From Chengkuizengella marina (lineage in GTDB: Bacteria > Bacillota > Bacilli > Paenibacillales > KCTC-33759), in contig NZ_SIJB01000020.1 of assembly GCF_009910845.1 (NCBI RefSeq), forward strand, positions 1 through 55,466: a DNA stretch of 55,466 nucleotides. Reading direction: 5' to 3'. Position 1 is the first letter of the stretch; each line of letters begins with the position of its first letter. Shown here one piece after another: positions 1 to 7,288 of this stretch. Made by a program: the position numbers and the translations under genes. Under the pieces are notes generated by a model, which was not told the origin of the DNA, did not search any database, and saw only the letters and a list, made by a program, of their open reading frames with translations.

Positions 1-75
1 ACTTTCAGACCGGCTGAACCAGTCACACGTGAGCAGTTAGCTGTTATATTAACTAGATTGAAAGGTGGAAATTAA
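1..75 (+). CDS. Phage endolysin, C-terminal end only (partial)
   Basis: An open frame enters from the left edge and stops at 73-75. The 24 visible residues include RPAEPVTREQLAVILTRL, the kind of ending seen in phage N-acetylmuramoyl-L-alanine amidases with an SLH-like or wall-binding tail. The holin gene starts immediately after it, and its ribosome site (AAAGGTGG, 61-68) lies inside these last codons, so the two are translationally linked as in a lysis cassette. The catalytic domain is outside the window, so the enzyme class is inferred from the tail and the neighbour. Confidence 0.6.
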   Translation, partial: TFRPAEPVTREQLAVILTRLKGGN

Positions 76-76
76 A

Positions 77-316
77 ATGGAATTTCAAGTTTATGATTTT
101 GCAATCGTTCCTATCATTGTTGCTTTAGTTCAGTTAGCAAAACAAATAGGGTTAAGTGCTAAGTATCAACCAGTTTTTTCTCTCGTATTGGGGATAGCAA
201 CTGGTATTTTTTATGTGGCTCCAGGTGATCCAAAGCAAGCTATACTCGTTGGTATTGTAATGGGGTTAGCGGCTAGTGGGTTATGGAGTGGTGCAAAGAA
301 TACATTGCAGAAATGA
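77..316 (+). CDS. Phage holin
   Basis: This 79-residue protein has three hydrophobic stretches (about residues 8-24, 32-48 and 54-72) and a short charged tail, the usual build of a small phage holin that opens the membrane at the end of the lytic cycle. A GTG at 65 is in frame, but ATG 77 is the better start because AAAGGTGG lies 8 bases upstream. It overlaps the lysis transcript of the endolysin tail, which supports the role. I cannot assign a specific holin family from the sequence alone. No terminator follows directly, so the short peptide gene at 383 may be co-transcribed. Confidence 0.75.
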   Translation: MEFQVYDFAIVPIIVALVQLAKQIGLSAKYQPVFSLVLGIATGIFYVAPGDPKQAILVGIVMGLAASGLWSGAKNTLQK

Positions 317-382
317 GTAAGGATTGGTAGGATTTTCATTAGAAGCCAATAATCTCAAAAACATAGAAAGGAATGATATTTT

Positions 383-541
383 ATGAAAAAGTCTTTACTT
401 ATTTTGGTTGTATCTATGCTAACATTTTTAATCCAAGGAATGAACTATCACGGAGTTGATGAACGTGTAGTGATTACTTATTCATTAACCGAAGGAATGA
501 ACTATCATGGACTTGAGGGACGCGATCCAATTCAGTTTTAA
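383..541 (+). CDS. Short exported peptide with internal duplication (candidate pheromone)
   Basis: This 52-codon ORF has a possible ribosome site (AAAGGAATG, 367-375). Residues 1-16 (MKKSLLILVVSMLTFL) form a compact signal peptide. The rest contains the motif GMNYHG twice, at residues 19-24 (GMNYHGVDER) and 38-43 (GMNYHGLEGR). The DNA of the two repeats also matches closely, so this is a recent tandem duplication inside a tiny exported peptide. Such a design resembles Phr-type precursors that yield more than one mature peptide. There is no regulator beside it, because the holin precedes it and non-coding DNA follows. I do not recognise the peptide. It could also be a lysis-related or bacteriocin-like peptide. 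Confidence 0.6.
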   Translation: MKKSLLILVVSMLTFLIQGMNYHGVDERVVITYSLTEGMNYHGLEGRDPIQF

Positions 542-983
542 GAGCTCGAATAAAAAAGAGGTACTTACTAACTCTTATGGTTAGTAAGTACCAAGAAAAA
601 ATATATCGTCTAAAAAAACTAAAAGAAAAAAGAAATTAAAAGATAAAAAATTAAAAAAATTAAAAAAATAAAAGAAAAAAATCAAGAAAAATAAACTCTA
701 ATATAGATAATAGATTAGCTATTGAAATTGGTCAAGTTTTAGACAAAAAATTTAACTAGCCTTCCTCTTCTGGGAATCCTCACTGATATAGGTACCAGGT
801 ACGAAGTACTGTCATAGAATCTTTTCTCGTCAGTTTAGTTCATGACATTATCTTGTCACCCTTAATTAAATGTTAACTAATATAAATTTATAGTCAAATA
901 TTCCTATTGACTAATAATGAATACAATATTACTATACTATACTGTACTCAAAATAATATATACATAAAGAGAGGATGAAAGTA
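542..983. other. Non-coding gap with stem-loop and A-rich tract
   Basis: A perfect 12-base stem lies at 560-571/581-592 with a 9-base loop. It is followed by A-rich DNA on the + strand and preceded by an A-run, so it would act as a terminator only on the - strand. Positions 593-700 are almost pure A with scattered T and read as a Lys-rich, stop-broken frame, which I take as low-complexity decay. AT-rich promoter-like DNA at about 920-960 leads into the protease gene. I see no gene here. Confidence 0.55.
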
Positions 984-2123
984 ATGAAGTCAAAAAAAAT
1001 TGTTTCGTTTCTAGTAGCAGTTTTACTAGTGGTATCCATTGTTAGCGGGAGTGTTTATGCCGAAAAATCCCCAAACGATGAATTGAATGTTCTTTTGATC
1101 AAGGAAAGCAAAGCTCTGAAAATCAACAAAGATGTTAAAAAGAAGGTAAAAGATAATAAGAAGTATGAAGATGATTATGCAGGAGTCTATATAGATGATG
1201 ATGGTATTCTTAATATTAACTTAGTAAATAATGTAGAGGAAGTAAGTAATCTTATTGACAGTAATGAAGTGAAATATAACAAAGTTAAAAACTCTTTTAA
1301 AAAGTTAGATCAAACTATGAAATTTTTAACTCCTAGAATGAATGAATTGGGTATTACTTCATTGAGTCTTGATGAGATGAAAAACAAAGTTGTTATTTAC
1401 TTAAAACAACCTGATGAAAAGGCGATTAAGAAGATAAATAAATTGGTTGAAAAAGGTGCTGTTGAGATTCAAGAACAAAAGCTTGAAGTTGTAACTACAG
1501 CAGATATTATCAATGGAAGTAAGGCAGTAATTGGTGGTGGCGCACTTACGGTAGGTTTTGCTGCTAAAGATTCTTCTGGGAATGAAGGATTTGTAACCGC
1601 GGGACATTTATCTGCTTCTACTGGATCTTCTGCCAAAATTAATAATAAAACTGTAGGGACTCTACAAAGCAAAAAATTTGGTAGTAGTGTAGATGCTGCT
1701 TTTGTTAAAGCTCAATCAGGAATTTTTGTAACAGATTACACACCAACAAAAAAATTCACTAATGGCAATGTATATGAATATGCAACGACAAGTAGCAGTG
1801 ATTTAGTGCAAGGTAAAACAATTTATGCTTATGGTCAAGTTTCAGGGAAGCAAACTGGAAAAATTTTAGTAGCATATCACACTGAAATATATGCCGGTAA
1901 AACTATGACTAACATTGTAAAATCAAGTTATAAAGCTATCAAAGGAGATAGTGGAGCAGCAGTTGCTACGTATTTGTATAAAGGTTCTGGATCTGCTGAC
2001 TATGTTGTTATGGGCGTGCAAAGTGCAAGTGCTTTAACAAATGGAAATTGGACATCTGACTCCTATACATTGTTCACAAGAGTTGATAAAATTTTCTCTT
2101 CATTAGGTCTTAGTAACCCATAA
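984..2123 (+). CDS. Secreted trypsin-like serine protease (S1 family)
   Basis: Residues 1-26 are a Sec signal peptide (SFLVAVLLVVSIVSG core, then YA before the mature part). A charged pro-like region of about 150 residues follows, and then an S1-type catalytic domain with His208 in VTAGHL, Asp237 in SSVDAAF and Ser323 in KGDSGAAV. This order fits the alpha-lytic/streptogrisin type, extracellular and probably activated by removal of the pro-region. An ATG at 975 is in frame but sits on the ribosome site (AGAGAGG, 967-973), so ATG 984 is preferred. The gene lies in the prophage cargo zone after the lysis genes and has its own terminator. The substrate is unknown. Confidence 0.85.
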   Translation: MKSKKIVSFLVAVLLVVSIVSGSVYAEKSPNDELNVLLIKESKALKINKDVKKKVKDNKKYEDDYAGVYIDDDGILNINLVNNVEEVSNLIDSNEVKYNKVKNSFKKLDQTMKFLTPRMNELGITSLSLDEMKNKVVIYLKQPDEKAIKKINKLVEKGAVEIQEQKLEVVTTADIINGSKAVIGGGALTVGFAAKDSSGNEGFVTAGHLSASTGSSAKINNKTVGTLQSKKFGSSVDAAFVKAQSGIFVTDYTPTKKFTNGNVYEYATTSSSDLVQGKTIYAYGQVSGKQTGKILVAYHTEIYAGKTMTNIVKSSYKAIKGDSGAAVATYLYKGSGSADYVVMGVQSASALTNGNWTSDSYTLFTRVDKIFSSLGLSNP

Positions 2124-2146
2124 TAAATAGTGGAATAATGAATATT

Positions 2147-2182
2147 TAGCCGTCCGTTAATTGATAACTGACGGCTTTTTAT
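2147..2182 (+). terminator. Rho-independent terminator after the protease
   Basis: The stem AGCCGTC (2148-2154) pairs with GACGGCT (2170-2176) and is followed by TTTT. It lies 25 bases after the protease stop. Confidence 0.85.
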
Positions 2183-2379
2183 AATTGTAGATCATTTAAC
2201 TTCACTATTAGTATAGAGCGTATTATTTTATTCCTCCCTTAGCATATTTTACCTTATTATAAAAATTATTCATTATAAGTGAAACATAACATGTAGTTTT
2301 TGCGTCTACTATTATAAAGGGAGGAGAGGAGTATAATTATTCAATTATTTAATAATAGAGAAGGGAGAAATTAATCTAT

Positions 2380-2916
2380 ATGAAAAGTAAATTTTTATCG
2401 TTGATGATCTTAATTTTACTAACATTAAGTGCGTGTTCTGAAGAAATGAATAATGATAAAGGACTGATAAAAGTGGACATACAAGGGGAGTTTATTACAA
2501 AAATTGAAAATGAAAAGATTCTTGTTGTAAGTAATATACCCCAAGACTTTAGTTCTTCGGGGGGAGTTAAGGAATATTATAATGCCACTTGGCTTTATAA
2601 TGTAGAAAGTAGTGACCTAAAAACACTAAAAATAGGTCAAAAAGTAGAATATACAACAAAAGGATTAACCATGACTACTTATCCGGGTAGTGTTGAACTT
2701 GATGAAATAAAAATCGTTAAAATGAAGTCACCTACTACCACAAATTTAACGGTTGAAGAAGTTATACGTGAGGCAATAAATAGAAGTCCACAAATTGAAG
2801 TATTTATTTTGAAAGATTTAACATTTGATGAGGATAGACAAAAATGGTTAGTTCAGTTTATGGATGGTCTTGAGAAAGAAAGTAAGAAGATGAATTTAGA
2901 AATAAATGATCACTAA
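2380..2916 (+). CDS. Lipoprotein, DUF3221/YobA-like
   Basis: This is a 178-residue protein with a lipoprotein signal ending in LSAC (Cys19). Residues 35-110 carry the pattern of the DUF3221 (YobA-like) family: a beta strand with KILVVSN, then a GGVKEYYNATW block, then GQKVEY and a TYPGSVE turn. Members are membrane-anchored extracytoplasmic proteins of unknown function in Bacillales. The last 50 residues (after TVEEVIREAI) are an extra segment predicted to be alpha/beta. The start is ATG 2380 behind GAAGGGAG, with rather long spacing. The gene stands alone between the protease terminator and a minus-strand small RNA. Confidence 0.7.
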   Translation: MKSKFLSLMILILLTLSACSEEMNNDKGLIKVDIQGEFITKIENEKILVVSNIPQDFSSSGGVKEYYNATWLYNVESSDLKTLKIGQKVEYTTKGLTMTTYPGSVELDEIKIVKMKSPTTTNLTVEEVIREAINRSPQIEVFILKDLTFDEDRQKWLVQFMDGLEKESKKMNLEINDH

Positions 2917-3165
2917 TCTTTATAGTAAAGTAAACAAATATTAATATTGTTTATAACTAATCCACCACCCCTTTGTTTTTCTTCTGAATGGTTTTTTATC
3001 TTTTTTCGTTAGAAAAAGCTATTGAGGGAGTAAATACAAAGTTTAATCTGCTCTAATTGAATAATTTTTACTTCACTTAGGGCTTTTATTTCTATTTCCA
3101 TTGCTTAGTAATATCGATTGCAGAACCCCTTCTCTATAAGCTTAGACAAAGATACTGATGATACA

Positions 3166-3274
3166 TAAAAAACCACCGACAATTAAGCCAGTGGTTCGGT
3201 CTCATCCCTAATGAGGCCATTTGCCCATAAAAAATCAGTTTTGGAAATGCATATTTAAAGGGGTTTGGAATGGT
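3166..3274 (-). ncRNA. Putative small RNA, copy 1 of a two-member family
   Basis: On the - strand a near-perfect sigma-A promoter (TTGTAA 3308-3303, 16-base spacer, TATAAT 3286-3281) starts a transcript of about 110 nt. The RNA has a 5' part with the C-rich run AACCCCUUUAAA. Two stem-loops follow: an imperfect one (3198-3205 with 3211-3218) and a terminator (GTGGTT/AACCAC, 3191-3196 with 3171-3176) ending in a U-run. No good ORF lies inside. A sister copy sits at 4483-4610 with the same promoter spacer and 3' half but a different 5' half. The C-rich 5' run is complementary to Shine-Dalgarno sequences, which suggests a translational repressor, but this is inference. Confidence 0.6.
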
Positions 3275-3280
3275 ACCTCT

Positions 3281-3308
3281 ATTATATCAAACACCTAATA
3301 TTTTACAA
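3281..3308 (-). promoter_or_regulatory. Promoter of small RNA copy 1
   Basis: Read on the - strand, the -35 is TTGTAA and the -10 is TATAAT, 16 bases apart. The spacer is AATATTAGGTGTTTGA. The same spacer occurs in the sister promoter at 4617-4644. Confidence 0.65.
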
Positions 3309-3337
3309 TAAGAGTATAAGATACGGTTTAAAAAGCA

Positions 3338-3925
3338 TCACTCACAAGCCACCCCATCACCATCTCTGTCTAGTTTTGTGCTATATCCTGGATCACCTAT
3401 AAGTACTGGAGCAGCTCCTGCTTCTTTAGCTTGAGTGCAGTTTGCAAAAGGTAGGATAGTAGTAGTCGTTTTCTCTTCATTGTTAGCTCTCTGAACACTG
3501 TCCAGTCTATCTCCATCAATAATAACAAATAATACCTTAGTTCCATTAGGATAATTTTCTAATTCATTTCCCACCCATGATCCAGCACCTCTATTGTCAG
3601 AAGGATCAACATAAGCTACACTAGCACCTGCACCGCCTTCGGCACACATTGCCATCGGCCACTCATCACGGTTATTATCAGAGTCATCACGATCTATGGT
3701 ACATATAGCTGATTCACCGTTTGTAATTGCTGATTCAATATGTGTTGCTGTTTCGGGGTATCTATCAGCAGGAAAAACCAAAACCTCATCATATGTAATG
3801 TCAGATGTATCTACTTCACCGAATTTTTCACTGTTTGTTAATTCTTTTGGAACAGGTTCTATGTTTGTATTTTCTGAACATCCCACAACAAACATGAGAA
3901 TCAGTATCAGAATAGTTATCCTCAT
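3338..3925 (-). CDS. NucA/NucB-type nuclease lipoprotein with Excalibur tail
   Basis: A 195-residue lipoprotein (lipobox VVGC, Cys16). Residues about 50-135 match the NucA/NucB deoxyribonuclease family: an acidic [10 protein letters not shown] block at 85-94 and the signature [14 protein letters not shown] at 107-120. Residues 158-195 are an Excalibur calcium-binding motif ending in [10 protein letters not shown]. NucA/NucB enzymes degrade extracellular DNA or assist DNA uptake. The Excalibur part often sits on cell-surface nucleases. The protein is therefore probably a membrane-anchored DNase facing outward. It lies in prophage cargo and is transcribed toward small RNA copy 1. No operon partner is visible. 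Confidence 0.8.
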   Translation of the reverse strand: MRITILILILMFVVGCSENTNIEPVPKELTNSEKFGEVDTSDITYDEVLVFPADRYPETATHIESAITNGESAICTIDRDDSDNNRDEWPMAMCAEGGAGASVAYVDPSDNRGAGSWVGNELENYPNGTKVLFVIIDGDRLDSVQRANNEEKTTTTILPFANCTQAKEAGAAPVLIGDPGYSTKLDRDGDGVACE

Positions 3926-4116
3926 TCTATCTCTCCATATATCATTTTGTACTTTATTTTTTCATATACAGTAGTAGAAGTAAATAGTGTAAAAGTCCAA
4001 AAAAAACTTAAATATAACAGTAAGTTAATCAAATTGTAAAAAAATAAAATATTATGGAGGAAATCCTCGTTTTTTGTAGAATATCAACTGTATAAAATTA
4101 AGCAGGAGGCATAATT

Positions 4117-4383
4117 ATGAAAAAAGCAATTATCTTAGTTTTAGTAGTTTTATTATTAACTATACCAATCAGTAGTGTATTTGCAGGGTATGTGACTGAA
4201 AGACAAGTTAAGTATAGGGAACATCAACTAGAATATTGTTCTGCAGGTGAATGGTATAATCTATACCAAGTGTATGTAACAATATATTTAGATTATTATA
4301 ATGATGATGGTGATTTAATAAATACTGAATTAGAAGATAAATACGACTACCCTCAAGAGGAAGGAACAGGAAAAAGTTGCTAA
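4117..4383 (+). CDS. Small secreted protein of unknown function
   Basis: Eighty-eight residues with a clear Sec signal peptide (residues 1-24, ending VFAG). The mature part is rich in Tyr, Glu and Asp and holds two Cys (in EYCSAGEW and at the last residue), which could form a disulfide. The ribosome site AGCAGGAGG lies 8 bases before ATG. The gene is monocistronic with its own strong terminator. I do not recognise a family. Confidence 0.7.
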   Translation: MKKAIILVLVVLLLTIPISSVFAGYVTERQVKYREHQLEYCSAGEWYNLYQVYVTIYLDYYNDDGDLINTELEDKYDYPQEEGTGKSC

Positions 4384-4412
4384 GTGTTGGAACTTAATAG
4401 AAAAAAATAGAA

Positions 4413-4443
4413 AAGAAACCCAATAATCTTTGGGTTTCTTTTC
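4413..4443 (+). terminator. Terminator after the small secreted protein
   Basis: AAGAAACCCA (4413-4422) pairs with TGGGTTTCTT (4431-4440), followed by TTC. Confidence 0.85.
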
Positions 4444-4482
4444 GTTCTCATTAAAGAAGAAGTTTCAGTTGATTTTGACAAA

Positions 4483-4610
4483 CAAAAAACCACCAACCTA
4501 AGTCAGTGGTTCGGTCTCATCCCCATGAGACCATTTTCCCATAAACACACAAAAAATTAGTTTTGTCGAAACTATAAAAAGGAGACTACGAACAATGTGG
4601 TACGTAGTAC
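4483..4610 (-). ncRNA. Putative small RNA, copy 2 of a two-member family
   Basis: This is the sister of the RNA at 3166-3274. On the - strand the promoter (TTGTAA 4644-4639, the same 16-base spacer, TATACT 4622-4617) starts a transcript of about 128 nt. The 5' part differs from copy 1: it can form its own hairpin (ACTACG/CGTAGT near 4585-4610) and contains UCUCCUUUUUAUAG, an anti-Shine-Dalgarno-like run. The 3' part is shared with copy 1: a perfect GGTCTCAT/ATGAGACC stem (4513-4520 with 4525-4532) and the terminator stem AACCAC/GTGGTT (4488-4493 with 4506-4511) plus a U-run. No ORF is convincing. Confidence 0.6.
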
Positions 4611-4616
4611 TATTCT

Positions 4617-4644
4617 AGTATATCAAACACCTAATATTTTACAA
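4617..4644 (-). promoter_or_regulatory. Promoter of small RNA copy 2
   Basis: On the - strand, TTGTAA and TATACT are separated by the same AATATTAGGTGTTTGA spacer as in copy 1. Conservation of the spacer as well as the boxes suggests recent duplication or a bound factor. Confidence 0.6.
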
Positions 4645-4656
4645 GTTATTCATTTT

Positions 4657-4788
4657 TTAGTTTTTTTCATTCTCTAACAATTTAGTGTAAGTACCATTTT
4701 TAATTGCTCTTGTGATGGATTCATAAACAATTTTATGAAGAGCTTTAAGTGTTTCATCCGAAAACTGAACTTTATTAATATCCTGCAT
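4657..4788 (-). CDS. Small phage-type protein of unknown function
   Basis: Forty-three residues beginning MQDINKVQFSDETLKAL, with a strong ribosome site (AGGAGGGAGAG) 3-13 bases upstream of ATG 4788. It follows the small HTH gene by 23 bases on the same strand, so the two are probably one transcript. It is mostly helical and charged with no signal peptide. Small proteins of this kind often follow HTH genes in Bacillales prophages. No function can be given. Confidence 0.5.
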   Translation of the reverse strand: MQDINKVQFSDETLKALHKIVYESITRAIKNGTYTKLLENEKN

Positions 4789-4811
4789 GACTCTCCCTCC
4801 TAACTTTCCTT

Positions 4812-5042
4812 CTACCAAAATGTATTAATATCTGCCTTTTTATCTTTTTCTTTCAATACTTTTATAACTTTTTGTTTTGTTTTTTCATTTGGAGAATAGT
4901 CCTTTTTGTTACATAACTTTGACATAGTATCTTTGTTGATGCCAGTTTTTTCTTCCATTGATTTTTGAGGTATCTCATTATCATCTAAATACTTTCCTAA
5001 CCTTGACCTTGGGCGACCTAAACCTTTACCCCAAATCCCCAT
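4812..5042 (-). CDS. Small XRE-type HTH regulator
   Basis: Seventy-six residues with a helix-turn-helix at about 22-65 (PQKSMEEKTGINKDTMSKLC is the recognition part). The N-terminus GRPRSRLGKYLDD is typical of tiny HTH proteins in Bacillales phages and integrative elements. ATG 5042 has AAAAGGAG 7 bases upstream. It is divergent from the short + strand ORF at 5166 and upstream of the 43-residue ORF, a repressor-like arrangement. The DNA target is unknown, though the intergenic region 5043-5150 is the likely operator region. Confidence 0.75.
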   Translation of the reverse strand: MGIWGKGLGRPRSRLGKYLDDNEIPQKSMEEKTGINKDTMSKLCNKKDYSPNEKTKQKVIKVLKEKDKKADINTFW

Positions 5043-5165
5043 AATATCACTCCTTTTAGCAATATCATGGACAAGTAGTAAAAAAAATAAACTTAAATCG
5101 TGTCAAAAAAACATAATAATGGACAATCCAAGCCACATAGGCTTTAAACAAAGGAGGGATTGATA

Positions 5166-5267
5166 ATGAAAAAAGAACTTAAAGTTACGATTGATTTTAA
5201 ATTATATATCCATATCATTAATCAAGGATTATTGAGGCTAATAAAAATGATTAAGGGATTTTTGTAG
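5166..5267 (+). CDS. Very short basic peptide, divergent from the HTH gene
   Basis: Thirty-three codons behind a textbook ribosome site (AAAGGAGGGATTGATA, then ATG 5166). The product is amphipathic and basic (VTIDFKLYIHIINQGLLRL, then IKMIKGFL). It could be a small regulator, a membrane-active peptide or a type I toxin. Its position opposite the HTH gene suggests an element-control role. Expression is supported only by the ribosome site. Confidence 0.4.
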   Translation: MKKELKVTIDFKLYIHIINQGLLRLIKMIKGFL

Positions 5268-5383
5268 GTTATTAAGTAATCATATATAACATAATTTTTC
5301 AGAAGTTGCTTTGATAAAGCAAAATCTATTAAATAATAGGCGTGTTTTACAATATGTTTCCCAATATTAAAAACTTTTTTCCG

Positions 5384-5409
5384 ATGGTATAATAATTACC
5401 TAATACCAT
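5384..5409. promoter_or_regulatory. Inverted repeat upstream of the peptide-sensing regulator
   Basis: ATGGTAT (5384-5390) and ATACCAT (5403-5409) form a 7-base inverted repeat with a 12-base spacer, about 80 bases before the regulator start. A -10-like TATAAT overlaps the left arm. It is a plausible autoregulatory operator, not tested. Confidence 0.35.
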
Positions 5410-5490
5410 AATTTGCTTAAATATTACAAATAAAAATAAAAATTACCATTTTTTTTAGTTGAAAAGGATAGATTGAGAGGGGTTTAATCC

Positions 5491-6771
5491 ATGATTAAAG
5501 CTGTTGAAAATCGACTATCTTTGGGGGAACTGATCAAACTTTATCGTGAAAAAGCAGATATGACGCAAGAGAAATTAGCGGAAAAGGTGAATGTTGATAA
5601 AGCAGGCTTGTGTAGAGTTGAGACTGGAAAAGTGAAACGACCAGCATGGGAAACTCTCCAGAAAATTATCTCTGTATTAAACATCCCAGAAGATGAATTA
5701 CTAGAACCATATATAGAAAACGTAGACAATGTTGATATTCTATTTTCAAAATTGGATGGTTTAGTACACAAAGAAGGAGTAAATATCCACTTAATTGAAA
5801 AAGTTTCCACAAAGATACTTCAATCACCAACAGATGAAAGCCTAGAGGTGGTCAAAGAACTTTATAACAAGGCAAAGGGTATAAAATGTCGATCTGTTAG
5901 ATTGACCCTATATAAGGCAATTACTGGCTACTCAAAGTCACATGGAATGATGCCTTATATTGCCAAATGTTTATTGGAAATTTATCTCATTGAACGAGAT
6001 GATTTTACTAAGCTTCGTTCAACATATGAATCTGGAAAAGCGAATCTATTTTTTAATGATTTCCTTACAAGTGAAGAACGAGGCGAATTCTATTATAGGC
6101 TACAAGTTCATGCTTTCTACACAAATCAGTTTGAAGAGAGTGTGGAAATGGGCTTAAAAGCATTGAATGAAACAATTTCTGACACTAGAACGCTGGCAAA
6201 TACCATTTATGTCTTATCTAACGGTTACTTTTTTTTAAGTAATTATGAAGAATCAAAAGCTTATTTAGATCGTTATAGAGAATTTGATCTTCCCGAAGTG
6301 AATGATAACGTAAAGTTAAACGAAGCAGAATTATATGGTGCAACTGGTGAACATAAGCTTGCTATTTCCATCCTAGAAGATAACCTGCCAAATTGTGGGG
6401 ATTTTGCTTTGATCCATGCAGTGAATCAATTAATAGATTTATATTTTAAAACAAATAATCTACCGAAAATTCAAGAGATACTCTTCGAGTTAGAAGAGAA
6501 ACTATTATCCATCCCATGTGTTACACCATTTAAAAAAGCTGAATTAGGTCGATATTTTAAACTCAAGGGAAAATATTTCATCCAAATAGATGAAATAGAA
6601 AAAGGCATAAATTATTGTTTGGAAGCAGCAAAACGTTACTCTATGATTGACTTAGTTAAAAAAGAAAAAGAATGTTTATGGATAATTTCGAATATTCATG
6701 TTACAAATAAAGAAACGGATTCTTTTAAAGGTATGGAAAAATTTAATATCTATTTAGAGAAAGAGGGTTAA
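5491..6771 (+). CDS. RRNPP-type peptide-sensing regulator (HTH + TPR)
   Basis: A 426-residue protein. Residues 10-70 are an XRE-type HTH (GELIKLYREKADMTQEKLAE, then VDKAGLCRVETGKVKRPAW). Residues 80-420 are an all-helical TPR array. Size and order match the RRNPP quorum-sensing receptors (PlcR, NprR, AimR and the AimR-like Alo receptors of Paenibacillus polymyxa), which bind an imported peptide in the TPR part and change DNA binding. A 35-codon exported peptide gene begins 4 bases after its stop, the classic receptor-pheromone pair. ATG 5491 has GAGAGGGG upstream. A broken paralogue lies at 48981-50208. It sits just inside the putative attR, so it may control prophage or cargo genes. Confidence 0.85.
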   Translation: MIKAVENRLSLGELIKLYREKADMTQEKLAEKVNVDKAGLCRVETGKVKRPAWETLQKIISVLNIPEDELLEPYIENVDNVDILFSKLDGLVHKEGVNIHLIEKVSTKILQSPTDESLEVVKELYNKAKGIKCRSVRLTLYKAITGYSKSHGMMPYIAKCLLEIYLIERDDFTKLRSTYESGKANLFFNDFLTSEERGEFYYRLQVHAFYTNQFEESVEMGLKALNETISDTRTLANTIYVLSNGYFFLSNYEESKAYLDRYREFDLPEVNDNVKLNEAELYGATGEHKLAISILEDNLPNCGDFALIHAVNQLIDLYFKTNNLPKIQEILFELEEKLLSIPCVTPFKKAELGRYFKLKGKYFIQIDEIEKGINYCLEAAKRYSMIDLVKKEKECLWIISNIHVTNKETDSFKGMEKFNIYLEKEG

Positions 6772-6775
6772 AATC

Positions 6776-6883
6776 ATGAAAAAATTATTCAAGTGTTTAA
6801 AATTTTTTGCCTTTACATTAGTCATATCACCCGAAATCACTAAAGCCGTAACTTTATTAAGTGTAGGTGACGGAGGCTGGTAG
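6776..6883 (+). CDS. Exported signalling peptide precursor partnered with the regulator
   Basis: Thirty-five residues: MKKLFKCLKFFAFTLVIS forms a basic, hydrophobic export signal, and the C-terminus is KAVTLLSVGDGGW. It starts 4 bases after the regulator stop, with AGAGGG inside the regulator's last codons as ribosome site. Precursors of RRNPP pheromones have this size and layout, and the mature signal is normally the last 5-10 residues, here within LLSVGDGGW. The second cassette's peptide ends in NGYDPGW, so a terminal Gly-Trp is shared. The exact processing site is unknown. Confidence 0.8.
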   Translation: MKKLFKCLKFFAFTLVISPEITKAVTLLSVGDGGW

Positions 6884-6892
6884 AAAAACAAA

Positions 6893-6924
6893 AAAACCTT
6901 TCCTTTTATGGAGAGGTTTTTTTA
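6893..6924 (+). terminator. Terminator of the regulator-peptide cassette
   Basis: AACCTTTCC (6895-6903) pairs with GGAGAGGTT (6910-6918), followed by a T-run. Confidence 0.85.
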
Positions 6925-6940
6925 TTTTTATTTACAAAAA

Positions 6941-6989
6941 TTGACCAAAAAATTTAAAAACGCGAATTTTGGTCAATAGGTATTATAAT
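6941..6989 (+). promoter_or_regulatory. Promoter with 10-base inverted repeat after the cassette
   Basis: TTGACCAAAA (6941-6950) and TTTTGGTCAA (6967-6976) form a perfect inverted repeat, 16 bases apart. A -10-like TATAAT follows at 6984-6989. The right arm overlaps the region where a -35 would lie. It could be an operator for the peptide-sensing regulator encoded just upstream, or for the HTH protein. Confidence 0.45.
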
Positions 6990-7288
6990 GATATGTATAT
7001 AACTTCAAGAAAAACCCAAAATATTATGATTTTTGTATTTATTTTGAAAATTCAGGAGGGGTGAAATCAATTACAAGATTAGGTTTTAAATTGGCTGAGA
7101 AAAAGGATGGTGATACATAGAACATCCCTGATAATTGCTCGCAACAACTACCAGGGACAAATAAAAAATAATAATTCACTCTAATTATAAACAACTTTGT
7201 TTAATAAGTCACTTTTAAAAATTTTGATCAAATTTTACATGAAAATAATAAAAATTAAAATAAATGCTTAAAGAGAGAGGGTTATATA

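Noticed and set aside
541-700. A-rich frame encoding a Lys-rich peptide (about 593-690)
   Set aside because: It lacks a start codon with ribosome site, is broken by stops and looks like low-complexity drift.
3160-3310. Type I toxin gene opposite the small RNA (Fst/TxpA type)
   Set aside because: The + strand next to both RNA copies has no short hydrophobic ORF with a ribosome site, so an antitoxin reading has no partner.
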